Positions 1 to 9,112 of a stretch of 64,000 nucleotides of DNA are shown here, in pieces (positions within the stretch are counted from its first letter, which is position 1; every line of letters starts with the position of its first letter). The position numbers and the translations under genes were made by a program. Origin of the DNA: DAOTWA01 sp034435955 (lineage in GTDB: Bacteria; Chloroflexota; Anaerolineae; Anaerolineales; Anaerolineaceae); contig DAOTWA010000027.1 in assembly GCA_034435955.1 (NCBI GenBank), positions 39,236 to 103,235 on the forward strand. Reading direction: 5' to 3'. The notes under the pieces were generated by a model that made no database searches, was not told the DNA's origin, and worked only from the letters and a program-made list of their open reading frames with translations.

Positions 1-2
1 AG

Positions 3-818
3 GTGACTGCCCAGGCGTGGCTGGCCTCCGGCCTGGGAGCCATTCTCAAAGTCCGTTGGGATGCTTTGCTTGCCAATTTGAAGACTTTTTTGGGCGTTCA
101 GGCGGAAATATTCCTTCTACCGCTGCTGATCTTTGGCCTCTTGCGTTATCGTTCGGATTTTCGCGTGCGGGTGGGTGCCCTGGCTTGGTTTCTGGTGCTG
201 GCGGTGATGACGCTGGTGTTCCCCTTCGCAGGTGCGCGCGGTGGTTTCTTCCATTCGGGCGCCGCTCTCCAGCCGTTGATATGGGCCCTCTCTGCCGCCG
301 GCATAGAGCCCTTCATCCAGTGGGGTGTGCGCAAGCGCAGGTGGGCAGAGAGCACGTCCTGGCTGGTCTTCCCGGCCGAACTGGTTGCTCTCGCGATCTT
401 CTTCACCGCCGTCGTTTATCACAACCTGGTGATCGGACCGGATGCTGCGCAGCCTGTCTGGGGTCAGGCAGAGAGCGTTTACCGCCTTGCGGATGCCTCT
501 CTGTCTAAAGAGGGGATGGACCCCGCGGATGTGGTGATGGTGAATAATCCACCTGGTTACTTCGTTGCCACCGGACGTTCATCCATCGTTATTCCGGATG
601 GAGACGAAACCACCTTGCTCGCTGTGGCTAACCGATACCGCCCGGCTTATTTGATCCTCGAGCACAACCATCCAGCAGGATTGAACGATCTCTATCAACA
701 TCCCAAAGACCTTTCCGGGCTGAAATATTTGCGCAGCGACGGGGATGTGCATTTCTTCCGCTTCATCTATCCCGAGACCTCGCTCCGTTCCTGCATACCT
801 GGACGGAATCCGCGATGA
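3..818 (+). CDS. C-terminal part of a GT-C/PMT-like membrane protein (5' truncated)
   Basis: The reading frame is open from the window edge, so the true start probably lies upstream; what is visible is about 271 residues. Three or four hydrophobic segments (around residues 35-52, 58-76, 90-105 and 120-140) are followed by a soluble C-terminal domain of about 120 residues ending in FFRFIYPE. A helical membrane part plus a small soluble tail resembles the C-terminal half of ArnT/PMT-type lipid-linked sugar transferases, and the next gene has the same design. The catalytic N-terminal loop would lie outside the window, so function is inferred. The stop overlaps the next start as ATGA (815-818), implying translational coupling. 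Confidence 0.6.
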   Translation: MTAQAWLASGLGAILKVRWDALLANLKTFLGVQAEIFLLPLLIFGLLRYRSDFRVRVGALAWFLVLAVMTLVFPFAGARGGFFHSGAALQPLIWALSAAGIEPFIQWGVRKRRWAESTSWLVFPAELVALAIFFTAVVYHNLVIGPDAAQPVWGQAESVYRLADASLSKEGMDPADVVMVNNPPGYFVATGRSSIVIPDGDETTLLAVANRYRPAYLILEHNHPAGLNDLYQHPKDLSGLKYLRSDGDVHFFRFIYPETSLRSCIPGRNPR

Positions 819-2299
819 AGACCGGATTCCCGATTCGCTCAATCCTCATTCTTGGGCTGGTGGCAGCTCTATCGCTCGGCGCTTATCTCTTGTGGAGCGC
901 TCAGAAGACCCAGGTCGGCTTTCCGCTCGACGATGCCTGGATTCATCAGACATATGCGCGCAATCTTGCGCTGCGCGGTGAGTGGTCTTTCCTGCCGGGT
1001 GAACCCTCCGCTGGGTCAACTGCGCCGTTGTGGTCATTGTTGCTGACGCCGGGATATTTGCTGGGCGCAAGTCCATTTACGTGGACCTTTATCCTCGAAT
1101 GGTTGATGTTGTGGGGCCTGGCGCTGCTCATGGAGATGGGCCAGCGGCGTCACCTTCCTCGCCTGACTGCATCGGTACCCTGGGCCGGTCTGTTGGCGGT
1201 GTTGGAATGGCATTTGGTGTGGGCAGCCGGATCGGGAATGGAAACCCTACTCCAGGCACTTCTCATAACCGCTGTGCTGATTGGATTGGAGGGCGATCAT
1301 ACACGCTGGGCCCTGCTCGGAGCTGGCGTCGGCCTTTCCGCCTGGGTGCGGCCGGATGGCATCACCCTGCTTGGACCGCTACTATTCACTGCTTTTCTTG
1401 CACCCGGAAATGCCAGGGAACGCACACGCCGCAGCGCAATTTCGATCGCTTGTTTTGCTGCGCTTTTCCTCCCTTACTTATTGTTCAACTTCCGCCTGGC
1501 GGGGACGATCTGGCCAAACACCTACTTCGCCAAGCAGGCCGAATATGCTATTTACCAGAAGCTTCCTCTGTCTCTGCGTTATCTGGGAGAGTTCAAGCTG
1601 CCCTTAATTGGAACTGGTTCGCTCCTGCTACCCGGGGCAATACTCTTCGCCTGGGGTTCAGTACGCGGCCGTCGTTGGAATCGAATTGGTGGTTTAATTT
1701 GGTGGTTGGGGTATCTGGGCATCTATGCGCTTCGCCTGCCGGTCGATTACCAGCACGGACGGTACATCATCCCGGCCATGCCGATCTTCTTTCTCTGGGG
1801 GACTGTCGGGCTGGCCGAATTTGTCTTGAGCGTGCGAGGGATGAGAGGCTGGGAGTGGGTGGTCGGCCGCGCTTGGAGTCTGTCTGCTATCCTGGTTTTG
1901 AGCGCCTTCTGGGTAATTGGCGGCAACGCATACGCCACAGACGTGGCGATCATCAATACCGAAATGGTGCGCACTGCGCAATGGATTGCGGCCAACACGC
2001 CTGCTCATGCGCTGGTAGCCGCACATGATATCGGCGCGCTAGGTTTCTACAGCCAGCGCAGGCTGGTGGACCTGGCCGGCCTGGTATCGCCTGAAGTGAT
2101 CCCTTTCATAAGAGATGAAACGCGAATTGCCGAGTACTTGGATGCACAGAAAGTCGACTACCTGGTAACGTTCCCCACCTGGTATCCGCAGATCACAGAT
2201 AGGCTTCGGCCTGTGTTCATAACGGGCGGCACATTTGCCCCCTCGAATGGCGGTGAGAACATGGCCGTTTACCGGTGGGGGCTGGGATCGTCCCCGTAA
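815..2299 (+). CDS. Integral membrane protein, GT-C/PMT (GT39-like) glycosyltransferase family
   Basis: 494 residues with an N-terminal helix (about 8-28), then an extracytoplasmic loop containing FPLDDAWIHQTYARNL (about residues 36-51). An acidic DD-containing motif after the first helix is the usual catalytic position in GT-C enzymes that use polyprenyl-phosphate sugars. Roughly ten further hydrophobic segments follow, and a soluble tail of about 100 residues (NTEMVRTAQWIAANTP onward) resembles the tail of the preceding protein. Coupled to that gene by ATGA. The acceptor and sugar cannot be told from sequence; a role in cell-surface glycoconjugates or protein mannosylation is inference. Confidence 0.7.
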   Translation: MKTGFPIRSILILGLVAALSLGAYLLWSAQKTQVGFPLDDAWIHQTYARNLALRGEWSFLPGEPSAGSTAPLWSLLLTPGYLLGASPFTWTFILEWLMLWGLALLMEMGQRRHLPRLTASVPWAGLLAVLEWHLVWAAGSGMETLLQALLITAVLIGLEGDHTRWALLGAGVGLSAWVRPDGITLLGPLLFTAFLAPGNARERTRRSAISIACFAALFLPYLLFNFRLAGTIWPNTYFAKQAEYAIYQKLPLSLRYLGEFKLPLIGTGSLLLPGAILFAWGSVRGRRWNRIGGLIWWLGYLGIYALRLPVDYQHGRYIIPAMPIFFLWGTVGLAEFVLSVRGMRGWEWVVGRAWSLSAILVLSAFWVIGGNAYATDVAIINTEMVRTAQWIAANTPAHALVAAHDIGALGFYSQRRLVDLAGLVSPEVIPFIRDETRIAEYLDAQKVDYLVTFPTWYPQITDRLRPVFITGGTFAPSNGGENMAVYRWGLGSSP

Positions 2300-2347
2300 G
2301 CCTGAGTCCTATGCAAGATCGGGCAGCCTCGCGCTCTCATCATTCGG

Positions 2348-2377
2348 TTGCACCCATCGAAATGTTTGTGCTATACT
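2348..2377 (+). promoter_or_regulatory. Candidate sigma-70-type promoter for the DegS-like kinase
   Basis: TTGCAC (2348-2353), an 18-base spacer and TATACT (2372-2377) lie about 125 bases before the kinase start. The -10 box matches consensus at 5 of 6 positions, while the -35 box is weak. No other motif is clear in the gap 2300-2501. Confidence 0.4.
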
Positions 2378-2501
2378 AAATCGAATTGGTTCAGGCAAAT
2401 TCAAAATTAATTCTATTCTCGTCGGGTCAATCAGAAACAGCGAACCGGGCGATTATTAAGTGTTGTGTCCGTGGACTGGATAAGGATAGGAGAGGCGGAA
2501 T

Positions 2502-3566
2502 ATGGAATCGGCTCATACCCAAGAACTCACCAATCCCTGGGAAGCCCTGGAAGAGGAAGTGCGTAATGAGCTGGACCACTCTCAGCGTGCACTCAAGGAA
2601 ATCAGCATGATGCTGGAGCAGAGCCAGATCGAGATGAACAAGCTGGCTCAGCGCAACACCGCTATTACCGCCCACCTTCAGCAGATCCAATCACAAATCG
2701 AGACTATGCCGCGAGGCGATATCCGGATGACCTATGATTCCGCCCTCGAAGTGCAGCAACGTCTGTTTGTCATGCGCGGCCAAATCGAAAAGCTGCAGAG
2801 TGATCAGGCGCACCTGCAAAAATATGTGGCATTGGCAGAGAGAATACTCAATCTGATCGAAGGCGGCATCCCAACAAAACAGCCGCAGCACAAGATGGGC
2901 CCCGCCTCTGCCACAGTCGAGATGATGATCAATGCACAGGAGACCGAGCGTCAGCGGTTGTCGCGTCAGATGCACGATGGTCCAGCTCAAGCGCTCTCCA
3001 ACTTCATCCTGCAGACTGAGATCGCCATGCGCCTGTTCGACGTTGACCAGACGCGCGCCCGCGAGGAGCTGAATAGCCTGAGGGCAGCCGCATTGGATAC
3101 CTTCCAGAAGGTTCGCAGCTATATCTTCGAACTGCGTCCGATGATGCTTGACGATTTGGGTTTGATCCCGACGCTGGAGAACTATGCCAAAACCTTCAAA
3201 GAGCAAACTGGCTGCGAGGTTAACACTCTGGCAACTGGTAGGGAGAAGCGTTTGGAATCCTATCTGGAGGTCATGATCTTTCGTGCTGTCCAAGAGCTCT
3301 TGAACAATGCGGCGCACACATCGCATGCTACCCAGGCCAAAATTCAGATTAATATCGACGATGATCTCGTCAAAGTCTCTGTCGAGGACAACGGCGAAGG
3401 CATCGATTCTAAGATCCTGACCGAGGGAGATAGTCTTGGTCTGAAGCTGATCAAAGAAAGAGTGGAGATGCTGGGCGGATTTTTGGAAATCGACACGGTT
3501 CCCGGACAGGGCGCCACCGTTAGCTTTCAGGTACCTGCAATGAAGCAAACCTCTCCACCGGCGTGA
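2502..3566 (+). CDS. Cytoplasmic DegS/NarL-family sensor histidine kinase, orphan
   Basis: 354 residues and no membrane segment. Residues 1-130 are strongly heptad-like and probably a coiled coil, as in the DegS sensor domain. The HisKA_3 dimerisation and phosphoacceptor motif is RQRLSRQMHDGPAQAL (about residues 150-165, His in HDGP). An HATPase_c domain follows, with the N-box-like NNAAHTSHA, EDNGEGI and SLGLKLIKERVEMLGG. The start has a good ribosome site (AGGAGAGGCGGAAT before ATG). No LuxR-type response regulator is adjacent; the next gene is phosphofructokinase. The family normally phosphorylates a NarL/DegU-type regulator, so the partner must be elsewhere. The input signal is unknown but must be cytoplasmic. 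Confidence 0.9.
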   Translation: MESAHTQELTNPWEALEEEVRNELDHSQRALKEISMMLEQSQIEMNKLAQRNTAITAHLQQIQSQIETMPRGDIRMTYDSALEVQQRLFVMRGQIEKLQSDQAHLQKYVALAERILNLIEGGIPTKQPQHKMGPASATVEMMINAQETERQRLSRQMHDGPAQALSNFILQTEIAMRLFDVDQTRAREELNSLRAAALDTFQKVRSYIFELRPMMLDDLGLIPTLENYAKTFKEQTGCEVNTLATGREKRLESYLEVMIFRAVQELLNNAAHTSHATQAKIQINIDDDLVKVSVEDNGEGIDSKILTEGDSLGLKLIKERVEMLGGFLEIDTVPGQGATVSFQVPAMKQTSPPA

Positions 3567-3641
3567 TTTGGTCTTGGTGTAAGCATTGGAATTATCCGAG
3601 TGTTATCATTCTTTATAAAGCAATAAGGAGGAATAAAAAGC

Positions 3642-4811
<1,170 letters not shown>

Positions 4812-4841
4812 TCTTCTTGGCATTCAAAGAATATGATATGA

Positions 4842-4869
4842 CGTGGCTGGCCGATCAGGGCTGGCCACG
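4842..4869 (+). other. Small intercistronic stem-loop between pfkA and the aldolase gene
   Basis: CGTGGC (4842-4847) pairs with GCCACG (4864-4869) around a 16-base loop that can partly pair internally. There is no U-tract, so it is not a terminator. It could tune stability or coupling of the two messages. Confidence 0.3.
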
Positions 4870-4895
4870 AATTACGTGAATTCGAGGAGGGTTTC

Positions 4896-6317
4896 GTGAG
4901 CAACGCTGATTTGCAGGCTGTTCTTGATCTGGTCGAGGGAGCTGTAACGATTGAGCGCGGGCGTGTTCGGGTGAAGGATGCCGAACGCCTGCGCAGGTTG
5001 GTTCGCAGGCTGGCGGAGGTCTCTGCCCTGGAGAGCGGGCCGCGCCAGGGCTACGCGCGCTATGTCATCCGTTCGGCGGCTCAGGAACTGGGCATTTTGC
5101 CGGCCTCCATCCATGATCTCTACATCGCTCGCGGGCGCGGAGAGGCGCCGTTGACTTTCACCACCCCGGCGATCAACCTGCGCATGATGGCTTTCGATGC
5201 GGCCTGCGCCGTCTTCCGCGTGGCCCAACAAATGGAAGCCGCTGCGATGATCTTCGAGATCGCCCGCTCGGAGATGGGCTACACCGATCAGCGGCCAGCC
5301 GAATACGCTTCATCAATTCTGGCAGCCGCCATTGCCGAGGGACATCGCGGCCCAGTTTTCATCCAGGGGGATCATTTCCAGGTCTCGGCCAGACGTTACG
5401 GCGAAAACCCAGACGGGGAGATTCACTCCTTGAAAGATCTCATCCGCGAGGCCGTGGCGGCGGGTTTTTACAACATAGACATCGATACCTCCACAATGGT
5501 CGATCTTAGTCAGACAACCATCCCCGCCCAGCAGGCGGTCAATGCCGGTCTTTCGGCCATGTTCACTGCATTCATCCGCTCTATCCAGCCGGAAGGGGTG
5601 ACCATTTCGGTGGGCGGAGAGATTGGCGAAGTTGGCGGTCACAACTCGACCGAGGAAGAGCTGCGCGCTTATTTGGATGGTTACCAGGCTGAGCTTGCCA
5701 GGCTGGATGAGCGAGCCATTGGCTTGAGCAAGATCAGCATTCAAACCGGCACCTCCCATGGAGGCGTTGTTCTGCCGGATGGATCGATCGCCCAGGTGAA
5801 CGTTGATTTCGAGACGATGTTGCGTTTGAGCCGCATCGCCCGCACCGAATACGGACTGGGTGGCGCCGTGCAGCATGGCGCATCCACCCTGCCTGAGGAG
5901 GCCTTTGGCAAGTTCGTGGAGGCAGAAGCCTGCGAGATTCATCTGGCGACCAATTTCATGAATCTGTTCTACGATCATATCCCCGCAGGTCTACGCGAGC
6001 AGATGTACGCCTTCCTGCGTGAGAAATACTCCAACGAGCGAAAACCTGGCATGACCGATGAGCAGTTCTACTACAAGACACGCAAGAACGCTATCGGTCC
6101 ATTCAAGGCCCAATCCTGGCGTTTACCGGCTGATGAACGCGCACGGCTGGTCGCCGTGTGGGAAGAGCAGTTCACACGCCTGTTCGACCATCTGGGCGTG
6201 CGCGGGACGCGAGCCATCGTAGAAAAATTCATCCAGCCGGTGATGGTGAAGCCTGACCCAACCTTTTATCTCGGAGAAGGGTCGGCTTTAGAGATCGCCA
6301 GTGATCTGGCAGATTGA
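4896..6317 (+). CDS. Class II (zinc) fructose-bisphosphate aldolase-like protein with N-terminal extension
   Basis: 473 residues, GTG start chosen because GAGGAGGG lies just upstream. The aldolase barrel begins around residue 95. QGDHFQ carries the metal/catalytic Asp-His pair, GGEIGEVGGHN the metal-ligand glutamate region, TSHGG a metal His with phosphate-binding glycines, and VQHGAST a further His. The ordinary family length is about 280-360 residues. The surplus is a roughly 90-residue helical N-terminal region and a longer C-terminus. Cleavage of fructose 1,6-bisphosphate fits its position directly after phosphofructokinase; tagatose-bisphosphate activity cannot be excluded. The following NUDIX gene starts 18 bases after the stop. 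Confidence 0.82.
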   Translation: MSNADLQAVLDLVEGAVTIERGRVRVKDAERLRRLVRRLAEVSALESGPRQGYARYVIRSAAQELGILPASIHDLYIARGRGEAPLTFTTPAINLRMMAFDAACAVFRVAQQMEAAAMIFEIARSEMGYTDQRPAEYASSILAAAIAEGHRGPVFIQGDHFQVSARRYGENPDGEIHSLKDLIREAVAAGFYNIDIDTSTMVDLSQTTIPAQQAVNAGLSAMFTAFIRSIQPEGVTISVGGEIGEVGGHNSTEEELRAYLDGYQAELARLDERAIGLSKISIQTGTSHGGVVLPDGSIAQVNVDFETMLRLSRIARTEYGLGGAVQHGASTLPEEAFGKFVEAEACEIHLATNFMNLFYDHIPAGLREQMYAFLREKYSNERKPGMTDEQFYYKTRKNAIGPFKAQSWRLPADERARLVAVWEEQFTRLFDHLGVRGTRAIVEKFIQPVMVKPDPTFYLGEGSALEIASDLAD

Positions 6318-6335
6318 CCAGAAAGATGTGGCTCA

Positions 6336-6836
6336 ATGCCCAGGTCTGATCAAGGCGTCTCCAATGAGCGATATCGGGTTATACCGAGGGTGCTGGTATT
6401 CCTGACGCGCGGAGATCAGATCTTGCTGCTCAAGGGCGCTCCGACCAAGCGCATCTGGGCTAACCGCTACAATGGCATCGGTGGTCATGTCGAACGGGGC
6501 GAGGACGTTCTCACTGCTGCGCGCCGTGAACTACTCGAAGAGACCGGCCTCGAAGTCCCGGAATTGTGGCTGTGTGGAACGGTGCTGGTTGATACGGGAG
6601 AAGACACCGGCATCGCCATTTATGTCTTACGCGGCGAGTGTCCGTTATGCGAGCCTAAACCCTCACCCGAGGGTATCGCGGAGTGGATACCGATCGAGCA
6701 GATTAACCAATATCCACTGGTGGAAGACCTGCTGGTGTTGATACCGCGGGTGGTCTCCATGCAACGCGGCGATCCACCATTCTCGGCGCGCTATTGGTAC
6801 GACGGGGAGGAAACCCTGCAGGTGACATTTACCTGA
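6336..6836 (+). CDS. NUDIX hydrolase
   Basis: 166 residues. The NUDIX box is complete: GGHVERGEDVLTAARRELL followed by EETGLEV (about residues 47-72), with the RELLEE metal-binding glutamates. Such enzymes hydrolyse a nucleoside diphosphate linked to another moiety (oxidised dNTP, ADP-sugar, NADH and so on); specificity is not readable here. It sits 18 bases after the aldolase gene and is probably co-transcribed, which may be incidental. The 3' end runs up against the convergent lipoprotein gene, with 8 bases between stops. Confidence 0.9.
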   Translation: MPRSDQGVSNERYRVIPRVLVFLTRGDQILLLKGAPTKRIWANRYNGIGGHVERGEDVLTAARRELLEETGLEVPELWLCGTVLVDTGEDTGIAIYVLRGECPLCEPKPSPEGIAEWIPIEQINQYPLVEDLLVLIPRVVSMQRGDPPFSARYWYDGEETLQVTFT

Positions 6837-6844
6837 AATGGCTA

Positions 6845-7648
6845 TCAGGGTAATTTCCAATAATCCACTTCGTCCACCTCGACCGTGAAACCGGCCGTTT
6901 TGGCGGCTGCGATGAACAGGCCGAAGGTCCCTTCTGCGTAGGTTGAGTCTTGAAGCTGTTTCAACAAAGCGCCATTCGCATACAGGGAGAGCTGAGCGCC
7001 TCTGGCCATTAAGCCGATACGGTTGATCTGACCTGCGCCAGCATTGATGTGATCGCTGCGTGTCCAGGGTATCAGGCCGGTGAATTTATTTCCGTCCCAG
7101 ATGCGGAGCTGGTATTGCCCGTCACACGAAAAATCGAGGAAGTAGCCCTGTGACGGATCGGGAGCGCGCGCCATCAATCCATAGCGGTCAAGGCCGGCGC
7201 AATCGCTGGTTTTGACGGTTGCTTCCAGATAAAAATCCTTGAGATTTGCGTTTGCGATCGTCCAGGAATACCATGAATCGGCATTATGAGCGGTCAAAAA
7301 AAGATGACCATCCCGCATCTCTACTCTGGCGTGATCATCGTCGAACTCGCCGAAGTGTTTCCCATCATTGAATTGATCCGTCCATGTGGGTGCGCCCAGG
7401 ATCTGACGGGGATCGCCGGGCGAGGGCGTTCCGGTTGGGGTTGGACTGGGTTGCGGGCTTTGGGTGGGCGGTTGTGTTGCCGTGTCCGAAACCGGCGGAG
7501 TAGATGTCGCCGTGGCCGGCAGGATCGTCAGCATTTGCGCCACCTGTGTGGCGACCAAAGCGGGGTTGGGCGTGGGTGTGACTCGCGGTAAATTACATCC
7601 GCTGAGTGATAGAAGCACCAGTAAGAAAATGGCCAAGTTTGGTTTCAT
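6845..7648 (-). CDS. Thr/Pro-spacer lipoprotein with LamG/DUF1080-like C-terminal domain (copy A)
   Basis: 267 residues from the ATG at 7648; the frame is open further upstream, but only this Met gives a lipoprotein signal, MKPNLAIFLLVLLSLSGC, with lipobox LSGC. A Thr/Pro/Ser-rich spacer follows to about residue 85. A beta-rich domain of about 190 residues then starts at PTWTDQFNDG, with ADSWYSWTI, DRYGLMARAPD and NRIGLMARGAQLSLYANG, the pattern of concanavalin-like (LamG, 3-keto-disaccharide hydrolase-like) folds. A second copy with the same layout lies at 21788-22750. It is probably lipid-anchored on the outer face of the membrane and binds or acts on sugar. No catalytic residues could be assigned. 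Confidence 0.8.
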   Translation of the reverse strand: MKPNLAIFLLVLLSLSGCNLPRVTPTPNPALVATQVAQMLTILPATATSTPPVSDTATQPPTQSPQPSPTPTGTPSPGDPRQILGAPTWTDQFNDGKHFGEFDDDHARVEMRDGHLFLTAHNADSWYSWTIANANLKDFYLEATVKTSDCAGLDRYGLMARAPDPSQGYFLDFSCDGQYQLRIWDGNKFTGLIPWTRSDHINAGAGQINRIGLMARGAQLSLYANGALLKQLQDSTYAEGTFGLFIAAAKTAGFTVEVDEVDYWKLP

Positions 7649-7722
7649 ATCATCGGTGGCCTTTCTTGAGGTTGGTTTACGGCGAGAGCGGCAGGGTTGC
7701 CATTTTTCATCCTTTGTTTTGC

Positions 7723-7751
7723 CTGACGTTCTTCTTGATCTACTGTATAAT
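7723..7751 (+). promoter_or_regulatory. Candidate promoter for the serine-palmitoyltransferase-like gene
   Basis: CTGACG (7723-7728), a 17-base spacer and a perfect TATAAT (7746-7751) lie in the divergent gap 7649-7925. The predicted start site near 7758 gives a leader of about 168 bases that contains AAGGAG at 7790-7795 and a short upstream reading frame. Confidence 0.55.
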
Positions 7752-7817
7752 CCTGGCAAGTTTTCAATAGCTAACTTGTCTAGCTTATAAGGAGACAAGC
7801 GTCTTGCATTCCACAAG

Positions 7818-7922
7818 ATGACGGCAACATCCCGCACATTTGAGCGCGAAATAATGCGTGCTGAGCTGGTCAACCGCCAGGTCAGCTTTTGGCCAGCGCT
7901 ACCAAATTATACGAGGAACTAA
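7818..7922 (+). CDS. Possible 34-codon leader ORF upstream of the PLP enzyme
   Basis: ATG at 7818 opens a 34-residue frame (MTATSRTFEREIMRAELVNR...) ending with TAA at 7920-7922, three bases before the next ATG. It has no ribosome site at normal spacing. However, a five-codon frame from TTG 7804 does have AAGGAG nine bases upstream, and its stop overlaps this ATG as ATGA. It could be a coupled leader peptide or chance; no homology is recognised. Confidence 0.2.
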   Translation: MTATSRTFEREIMRAELVNRQVSFWPALPNYTRN

Positions 7923-7925
7923 CTC

Positions 7926-9104
7926 ATGGACATATTCGATAAATGCTACAACTTCACTGCAGCCAAAGAGGCTATGGCAACAGGCATCTATCCCTATTTT
8001 ATTCCCCTGACAGAGAACGAGGGCACCGAGGTCGTCTTTCACGGCCATCGGCTGATCATGTGCGGGTCGAACAATTACCTGGGGCTGACCACACACCCGA
8101 AGGTTCGCCAAGCCGCCCTGGAGGCTATCGCCCGATACGGCACGAGCTGCACCGGCTCTCGTTTCCTGAACGGGACCCTCGAGCTCCATGAACAGCTCGA
8201 ACATGAGCTGGCCGAGTGGGTGGGAAAGGAAGCCGCGTTGACATTCTCCACCGGTATGCAGGTCAATCTTGGCACAATCAGCGCCCTGGTAGGACGGGGT
8301 GATGTGATCGTCATGGATAAGGATGATCACGCCAGCATCGTCGATGGAGCTCGCCTGAGCGGAGGGGAGATACAGCGTTTCCGCCACAATGACATGGAGC
8401 ATCTCGAGCGGGTCTTGGCCTCCATACCCGAAGATAAATCCACATTGGTGGTGGTCGATGGATTATTCAGCATGGAGGGTGATATCGCCCCTCTGCCTGA
8501 GCTTACCCGGTTGTGTAAGAAGTACGGCGCGCGCCTGATGGTTGATGACGCCCATGCCATGGGTGTGCTGGGCGGGGGAAAGGGCACCGCCGCTCATTTC
8601 GGTCTGACCGATCAGGTCGACCTGATCATGTCAACTTTCAGCAAGTCCTTCGCCTCGCTGGGGGGCTTTATCGCTGGTGATGAGCCGGTCATCCATTACA
8701 TCAAACACCACGCCCGCGCGTTGATCTTCAGCGCCAGCATCACCCCAGCCAGCGCTGCGGCCGCTCTGGCTGCCCTGCATGTGATGCGTGATGAACCCGA
8801 GCTCGTACAGCGCGTGAATCAGAACGCTGAAAAAATGCGTCGGGGTTTTCGCGAGCTGGGTTTCAACACCGGAAACTCGGTCACTCCCGTCATCCCCATT
8901 ATCATCGGGGATGATGAGCGCACATTCCTTGCCTGGAAGCTATTGTTTGAAGGCGGCGTCTTTGTGAATCCGGTCATCTCACCGGCCACTCCTCCCGGCA
9001 GGCAGCTTCTACGCACCAGCTACATGGCCTCACACACTGAAGAGCAGCTCAACCGTGTGTTGGATGTTTTTGCCACGGTTGGCAAACAGGTTGGGTTGAT
9101 CTAA
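7926..9104 (+). CDS. Alpha-oxoamine synthase, serine palmitoyltransferase-like
   Basis: 392 residues, a PLP enzyme that condenses an amino acid with an acyl-CoA with loss of CO2. Visible residues: His135 in DKDDHAS (stacks on PLP), Asp207 and His210 in MVDDAHAMG, and the Schiff-base Lys240 in STFSKSFASLGG. The N-terminal GIYPYF, CGSNNYLGL and YGTSCTGSRFLNG segments resemble bacterial serine palmitoyltransferases more than KBL or BioF as I recall them. The alternatives 2-amino-3-ketobutyrate CoA ligase and 8-amino-7-oxononanoate synthase remain open because no tdh, bio or sphingolipid gene is beside it. The start has GAGGAAC upstream. It has its own promoter and stands alone in its transcription unit. 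Confidence 0.85.
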   Translation: MDIFDKCYNFTAAKEAMATGIYPYFIPLTENEGTEVVFHGHRLIMCGSNNYLGLTTHPKVRQAALEAIARYGTSCTGSRFLNGTLELHEQLEHELAEWVGKEAALTFSTGMQVNLGTISALVGRGDVIVMDKDDHASIVDGARLSGGEIQRFRHNDMEHLERVLASIPEDKSTLVVVDGLFSMEGDIAPLPELTRLCKKYGARLMVDDAHAMGVLGGGKGTAAHFGLTDQVDLIMSTFSKSFASLGGFIAGDEPVIHYIKHHARALIFSASITPASAAAALAALHVMRDEPELVQRVNQNAEKMRRGFRELGFNTGNSVTPVIPIIIGDDERTFLAWKLLFEGGVFVNPVISPATPPGRQLLRTSYMASHTEEQLNRVLDVFATVGKQVGLI

Positions 9105-9112
9105 GCTTTTGC

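Noticed and set aside
1030..2028. 332-codon plus-strand frame inside the GT-C-like gene
   Set aside because: Out-of-frame reading of a membrane protein gene; Cys/Trp/Arg-rich low-quality sequence and no start signal.
2691..3548. 285-codon minus-strand frame opposite the DegS-like kinase gene
   Set aside because: It lies wholly antisense to a well-supported gene, has no recognisable domain and no ribosome site; typical mirror frame in GC-rich coding DNA.
5313..5978. 221-codon minus-strand frame opposite the aldolase gene
   Set aside because: Antisense shadow of conserved aldolase motifs with no domain of its own.
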